Part shown: one piece after another, positions 59,212-64,000 of the stretch
Layout: every line of letters begins with the position of its first letter
Position numbering within the stretch: the stretch's first letter is position 1
Assembly (NCBI GenBank): GCA_950022655.1
Contig: OX465580.1
Location: 99,280,797 to 99,344,796, forward strand
Origin: Alentia gelatinosa
Lineage: Eukaryota > Annelida > Polychaeta > Phyllodocida > Polynoidae
DNA length: 64,000 nt
Reading direction: 5' to 3'
Notes under the pieces: generated by a model
Databases searched by the model: none
Seen by the model: only the letters and a program-made list of their open reading frames with translations
Told to the model about the DNA's origin: nothing
Made by a program: the position numbers and the translations under genes

Positions 59212-60029
59212 TCACTGGTTGAGGGACTGTATTAGGGAGGTGTTGACCTCTCGGGCGTCGGTTCCCCCTAGGCCCGAGAGGCAGGCGTCGACCATGATAC
59301 ACTTTGTCGCTCCTCCTGGATACGGGAGTAATCACACCAAGACAACCTCCCGGTCTCGACTTGATCAAACACGTAGTTCGACCACCTCCTCACTCCGGCC
59401 CACGGCCGGGTCTGGGCGTCGATCGACACTTGATGCAAATGTTTAAACATGGCCTCACGGTCCACGGGGTCCACTGCACGGTAGTCCCCGAGCAGACCGA
59501 TGAAGGCACTCAGGTATTCAAGGGGTCCTAGGGTACCCCTCAACTCTAGCTTCTGGGACAACGTGTAGACCCCCTCCCTATCCACGAACATGTATGGCTT
59601 GCTAATCAGACGAGTAACGTGAATATCAGATTGAAGCTTACCAGCCGTTCTGTCATGTCGGATGGCCTCACGGTCGAGCTCACGTTGGATGTATGGGTCT
59701 CCGGCGTAGCGGTCTAGAAGCTGGCGGGGTGGAGGCATGGCGCGGCCGGCTTGTTCCTCGGCCCAGTCCCGAGTCCGTACTTTGGCGACCGACCGAACCG
59801 TAGGGAGGGAAGCCCGTTCCGGCGACTGTTGTGTCTGCATCTGGATTAGAGCATCTAACTTCTTGCTCATGTCCGACAGTCCTGTCTCTACGGCCACGAG
59901 GCGGGCCGACCGGTGGCTACCGGCCTGAGACGCGGACTCCACGTGGTCGCTCTCCCTCACGGTTGACTCGGAGGCCTGGTCCGTGGTCGTGGAGGCGCTC
60001 GCTTGCGCGCGTGTCGTTGGTGGTGCCGT
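59212..60029 (-). pseudogene. Gag-RNase H-recombinase deletion remnant in the short Ngaro copy
   Basis: Gag homology runs from the position of the start codon (60029-60027, here ACG rather than ATG) to about 59307, where the gag frame ends EEER-like. It jumps to a 50-bp piece matching RNase H at 32258-32312 of the long copy (59256-59306) that reads KCIMVDACLSGLGG. It then jumps to the end of the recombinase, closing with its stop at 59214-59212. The residual frame is open for 230 codons (59960-59268). The RNase H piece keeps Asp (codon 59289-59287) where the long copy has Glu. Confidence 0.85.
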
Positions 60030-60142
60030 CCTATCTGTCCTCTCTTTTCACTAAACTTTACCCGTATTTAGACACTGTCTCTGCACGGTCAGACACTCGG
60101 GGAGTATCTAAAGACGGCATGGAGAGAAGGCCAAAAAGTGGG

Positions 60143-60325
60143 AGAAAGAAAAAGTACGTGTGTACGTAGTGAAGTACAGGAACAGAATGAGGAGGAGGTC
60201 AGAGCGGCGGTTGGCCACGTGACCGCGGGGTTCACGTGACCGACACCAGGGGGGAGTGCGCAGGGTGTGCGGGGTGTGTGTCAGGGGGAGCAATGACCAC
60301 CCCTGACCAACGGCCATGGGTCACC
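60143..60325 (-). repeat. A1 repeat of the short Ngaro copy
   Basis: Inverse of the A2 at 58644-58867 orientation-wise identical on the minus strand; contains GGCCACGTGACC and TTCACGTGACC hexamer sites around CCGCGG. Confidence 0.9.
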
Positions 60326-60573
60326 AATATTTACCAGGACACATAGAACAACAATCTATTTTTTTCAAACACTAAAAGCGCTGTTCCAAGTCAAACTAAG
60401 AAAATATTGATTTGAGACACTTAAGCTTAATAAAAGATCATTAAATTAGCAGGACATACGGGTAGATGTATCTTTTATCCAATTCCGAGATTTCATAGTT
60501 TTCTGATCAGTATCTCACACCTGAGAGTAATTTCTACGACAGGGTACTCTGCGATGCTCACGATTAGGCACCG

Positions 60574-61327
60574 CCTTTTAAAGGCCAGCCCCCACCTACC
60601 ACGATTCTGGTCCTGATAGGCCTTACGACTGCCTTTCCGACACCATACCGATTCTATCACTAGGTCTACCAAAACAGGTTTCTGCGATTTCGTTTACAAT
60701 ACCTCACAATAGGGTGCAAAAGAAAACGGCAATTGTAGAGCTCCCGATGAAATCCAACATGTTGGAATTTTCGTAGCCTGTCGTAGGGTATTGCTTGTGA
60801 TTTATCGGGAAAATATCTCTTGGGGGTGACATACTTAGCGGAAAATTATCAAATTCTGGACTTAAGTAGAGCGCATATAGATATATGATTGCTGTAAATA
60901 TGGTATTAATTGGTTAGGTCTAAGGGTCTGAAAATGATAGTTTCATAACGGAATTAGGATTCTACCACAGTTATATTTTTCAATTTGATTGTTTTTGGTG
61001 TCTGTAGTTGTTTTAGTACAATAGTGTGTTGTAAATACCTGTAAAAGATTATTCAGATTCATTAATTATTTCTAAGATTATAGTATATTTGAATATTAAA
61101 ACTCCTGAGATTGAGACACTGATTGAATCGTGAGCCAATTGTGACCATGGTTTATGATTTTGGTCCTCTAAAGGCGTTTAGAACTATGCTCTATGATTTC
61201 AAACCATGTCCATGATTTTGAAGTATCGGGGACCTCCTATAAGGCTACAATTTGGGCATTTCAAATTGTAGCCATCGGGAAGTATGTCGTAAACCATCGT
61301 GGTAGGTTGGGGCTGGCCTTTAAAAGG
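60574..61327. mobile_element. Nested 754-bp inverted-repeat element
   Basis: CCTTTTAAAGGCCAGCCCCC then ACCTACCACGAT at the left pairs with ATCGTGGTAGGT then TGGGGCTGGCCTTTAAAAGG at the right, 32 bp with one mismatch. No coding capacity. It lies inside the composite element. Confidence 0.8.
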
Positions 61328-61548
61328 GGTATCCCACTATCACGATTTGAGCCTCCGACACACTACGATAGCCTTACGACAAGCGTTCCGATGAAAAAAT
61401 GAAATTTTTGTCGGAAGGAACGGGTCCATCGTGAAAGCTAGACTCGTTCCTTCCGATAAAAATTTCTTTTTTTTTCATCGGAACGCTTGTCGTAAGGCTA
61501 TCGTAGTGTGTCGGAGGCTCAAATCGTGACAGTGGGATACGCCTTTTA
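61321..61548. repeat. Large near-perfect foldback, about 100-bp arms
   Basis: The left arm 61321-61422 (GAGCCTCCGACACACTACGA, then TAGCCTTACGACAAGCGTTC) pairs with 61445-61548 across a 22-base loop with few mismatches. Because of the inversion, the same short peptide can be read on both strands, which is an artefact. Confidence 0.95.
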
Positions 61549-61556
61549 GGGTGGCT

Positions 61557-61907
61557 TCCACCAACCACGACAAGGCTACGTGGTTGGTGGACCCCAGTTC
61601 CCGACAAGAGTCCATGACAAGGCCACGACAGGCTGCGACTGGAATCTTGTCGGGGGCCTTCCAACAAGGTTACGACAAAATCGAACATGTTGGATTTTTC
61701 CCACGACTGGACCCTTGTCGTGGAGTGTCATGGCGTGTCAGGAGTCTGTCGCAGAGGGCTACGATAGGAAATTTTGTTGGAGCGTGCACATCCCGATACC
61801 CCCCGACAACGCTGTCGCAGAGCCCCCCTTCTCAGGACAAGGCTGCGACAAGGCTGCGATTGTAACTTTCATGGCGGCACTTTTCGTAGCCTTCTCGTGG
61901 TTGGTGG
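61557..61907. mobile_element. Nested 351-bp inverted-repeat element
   Basis: TCCACCAACCACGACAAGGC then TACG at the left pairs with CGTAGCCTTCTCGTGGTTGG then TGGA at the right. The body is made largely of degenerate ACAAGGCTRCG words (61566, 61617, 61664, 61838, 61849). A run of 16 C (61909-61924) abuts the right end. Confidence 0.75.
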
Positions 61908-62257
61908 ACCCCCCCCCCCCCCCCTTAAGATTTGGTACTGATGTAAAATCTGTATCGTAGGGTCTCTACGACATTTCAACATGTTGTAATTGCAGAAGCT
62001 TTACAGAGTATTCTGTCTAGAAAATTGCTCTCACATGTGAGATACTGATCAGAAAACTGTGAAATTTTGTGAATTAGACAAGCGATACATATGGTCGTAT
62101 GCCCTGCAAATTTGATGATTTTTTTACCAGGTACAGGTGTCTCAAATCAATACTTTCTTAGTTTGTTGTGAAAAAAAGCTTTTAGTGCCTGAGAAAAATA
62201 TGTTGTTGAGCCATATCGGTAGGTCTAAATTTCTATCGTAGTAGGTGGACGCCAGGC

Positions 62258-63831
62258 CTTAGTGTGCCTTAATGATATCTGTTCCGTGTTATTTTGATCG
62301 GAAATATTCGCCGAAGGTAAAAGATTAGTTTTAATCATCAAGCTCAAAGTCTTTGTGACCACTCTAACCTTTAGGCGTGGTATATGAGCGTCTGGCACAC
62401 GCCCAAAAGTACTTCCTGTCATACCAATATTTTTTAACATTGCTGACTGATCAGTTATTTCCATTGCTAATACCATTTGCTTTCTGATAGCACAAACTAT
62501 GATTTTACCCGCCCGCTATCATTACAACACGTTGAAATGAAGCATCATAAGCTATAAATTTGTTAAATCCATTGGCATAAGTCTAAAACACAAAAGCGAT
62601 TGGCCCTGGAGTCTATTGAAAATAGGAAAACTTTCTTCCCTTCGTAGATCACCCCAGAACATACATTAATTTAGAAAAAAAAAGAATACGACGGCATGGG
62701 CATCCCGACGACGACAGACAATATGTCTCTTTTTAGAGAGGAAGTTTCTACGCCTCCTGGGAAAGAACTAATTTCCCATCCAGAAGAATCTTCGATACTC
62801 TGCCTATGCATGAACTACACATGTGAGGGGAATGTACTGGGTTATAAGTGAAGAAGGGGATATTCAACGAATATGAGACCTCCTGCCACCCCTCCCAAGT
62901 CAACCCCTATGGGTGCCCAATAGTGCCTCCGTCACACAACTCATACCTTGTCAGGGGAACTTAGGTCCCTGCGGATTGCGGCAGTGCCGGCTCTTATGCA
63001 ATCATTTCCCATCAGACTGACACGTACTCTGCTACCATCAAGAAAAGGCAATTGCAGCAGCCCATACGGCGCAGCGCTATTGGCAATCTTATTATCCACA
63101 GTCCGTACCGGAGCAGCCTTTGTGTCTTCCACATTGGCGGAACCTGTTTGCGCGTGCGCGTCTCGCCAGAGGCTATTGCCGATTGGCAGTGCAGACTAAT
63201 AATTGGTGATTATTATGGTCTGTTGGTTCAATTCCCACGTCTGCCTACTAATATAGAAACGAAGAGGAAGATGGAAGACAAGAAGAGCCTACAGGCAGAG
63301 ACATCGTTGGACTATGTGCTCAAATGGAACAATATCTGTTTTTTCCAATCAAGCTATGTCCTATCGTTAAAGAGTAGTTAAAGTATCGCGAATCCATGGC
63401 AGTTAGTAGGAAGAACGAGAAAATACAGGAAGCTTATTAATTGGCCAAGTGGAAGAAATGCGAAGCTGTGTAATGATCCTAATCATTCATTATACTGGCT
63501 TACATGAAACAACAGAGTAATGGCCATGTTGTATGTTCTCCTACTAATTTCCAGCCAGAGCCTCAAGGTATTCAGAAATATGATACATAAAATTCAATCA
63601 CGGCACACTGAATAGATGGCGCTTTCCCATGCAATTCTTACGATATTTCATGATTGCAAGAAAGGTTAAGATTATTGTATGTATTACAAACCTTTTGTAT
63701 TTTTCATGAAATAGTGTTTAACATCTTGATACAACGGAATCTGATGGAAATCTATGAGCGGTCATGTTAGATGTATCGATAGATAGATGTTGAATATGCC
63801 CAAGCCAAAGAAAACAATATTTTATTAGGCA
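62258..63831. other. Unassigned sequence
   Basis: A G+C-richer patch at 62880-63220 has open frames on both strands and a GCGCGTGCGCG word resembling an NRF-1 site near 63151. No recognisable gene. Confidence 0.35.
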
Positions 63832-64000
63832 CGGCGTCCACTTACTATGATATGGCTCCCGATATGGTCTGCGATGGACTGCCCGATAAAAAAAATCAAA
63901 ATCGCGTCAGAAGGTCACCTAATATCGGGGCAGTTGACAACGTTTCTGCGATTAGACACCGAAGAAACCCTTACCCGGCGTTTACACTAGACGATTATGA
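63832..64000 (+). mobile_element. Terminus of another palindromic-family element, cut by the window end
   Basis: GGCGTCCACTTACTATGATA at about 63834 matches the GGCGTCCACCTACTACGATA end at 58148. The following CCCGATATGG and ATCGGGGCAGTTGACA resemble 58200-58290. The right end is outside the window. Confidence 0.55.

Larger units (their letters stand above)
58357..60325 (-). mobile_element. Ngaro-type element, short internally deleted copy
   Basis: On the minus strand the order is A1 (60325 to about 60143), partial gag, a 50-bp piece of RNase H, the last codons of the recombinase, B1 (59156-58868), A2 (58867-58644) and B2 (58643-58357). Ends match the long copy: GGTGACCCATGG start and GGGGTAATG end. 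B1 and B2 look identical by eye, so insertion was recent. Two large internal deletions make it non-autonomous. Repeats differ from the long copy at scattered positions and by small insertions, marking a sister subfamily. Flanks are ATATT|GGTGACC and GGTAATG|ATCGAT with no target duplication. Confidence 0.92.
58144..62257. mobile_element. Composite palindromic element with nested insertions
   Basis: The outer ends are inverted copies: GCCTGGCGTCCACCTACTAC at 58144 and its complement ending 62257, about 48 bp with two mismatches. A longer inner pair links 60347-60565 with 61988-62208 (for example TATTGATTTGAGACAC, AGTTTTCTGATCAGTATCTC in both arms). The left arm is interrupted by the 2.0 kb Ngaro copy (58357-60325) and about 165 bp of unmatched sequence. 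Between the arms sit further inverted-repeat units at 60574-61327, 61321-61548 and 61557-61907. No protein is encoded outside the Ngaro copy. This looks like a large foldback or non-autonomous DNA element that was a repeated target for others. Confidence 0.75.

Noticed and set aside
60574..61548. CRISPR-like array
   Set aside because: The repeats are inverted and irregular, not equally spaced direct repeats, and the context is a eukaryotic genome.
61193..61688. Same peptide encoded on both strands
   Set aside because: It results from the near-perfect inverted repeat at 61321-61548, not from two genes.
63216..63250. GGTTCAATTCCCACG, a tRNA B-box-like sequence
   Set aside because: The flanking sequence does not form a cloverleaf: the T stem has a mismatch and the spacing to a possible acceptor arm is about 60 bases.

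Overview
The window looks like a repeat-dense, gene-poor stretch of an animal nuclear genome. It is A+T-rich overall with G+C-rich patches, no long host exon chain is visible, there is no operon-like packing, and the only confident coding sequences belong to transposable elements. The element repertoire (a Ngaro-type tyrosine-recombinase retrotransposon, a Penelope-like element, an Academ-like DNA transposon with a Cys-rich tail, several LINE scraps and many short inverted-repeat elements) suggests an aquatic invertebrate. I cannot name the species, and I recognise no host protein-coding, rRNA or tRNA gene.

Layout. 1-3.9 kb: unassigned. 3.9-7.6 kb: a 3.7 kb DNA transposon fossil with terminal inverted repeats, a 3-bp CTA duplication at its ends and a decayed gene of a multi-copy aquatic-invertebrate family. 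8.5-9.2 kb: a dispersed repeat followed by a solo remnant of a Ngaro-like repeat. 9.2-28.4 kb: mostly unassigned, with short inverted-repeat elements (13.3, 13.5, 18.5, 23.5 and 27.3 kb), a 119-bp tandem duplication and a G+C-rich island at 14.9-16.9 kb. 28.4-29.15 kb: a candidate 754-bp inverted-repeat element. 29.15-34.47 kb: a nearly complete Ngaro-type element with A1, gag-like ORF, RT-RNase H, tyrosine recombinase, B1, A2, B2. 34.6-36.6 kb: a reverse-strand Penelope-like pseudogene. 39.5-56.8 kb: foldbacks, MITE families, LINE fragments and a cluster of related inverted-repeat elements at 55.9-56.8 kb. 57.3 kb: a compound microsatellite. 58.1-62.3 kb: a composite palindromic element that hosts a second, internally deleted Ngaro copy on the minus strand. 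63.8 kb to the end: another terminus of the same palindromic family.

How the parts relate. The two Ngaro copies and the solo remnant let boundaries, terminal repeats and insertion core be read by comparison. The long copy keeps its tyrosine recombinase open, but its RT motif A aspartate is replaced by asparagine, the first RNase H aspartate by glutamate, and RNase H is frame-disrupted, so it is unlikely to move on its own. The short copy keeps both ends and part of gag and preserves the usual RNase H aspartate. The most unusual structure is the 58.1-62.3 kb region: inverted-repeat elements sit inside or next to one another and their different termini share a CCACC-(A/T)-AC-(C/T)-ACGA-like motif. 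A related oddity is a pair of foldbacks 39 kb apart with an identical 19-base loop but different arms.
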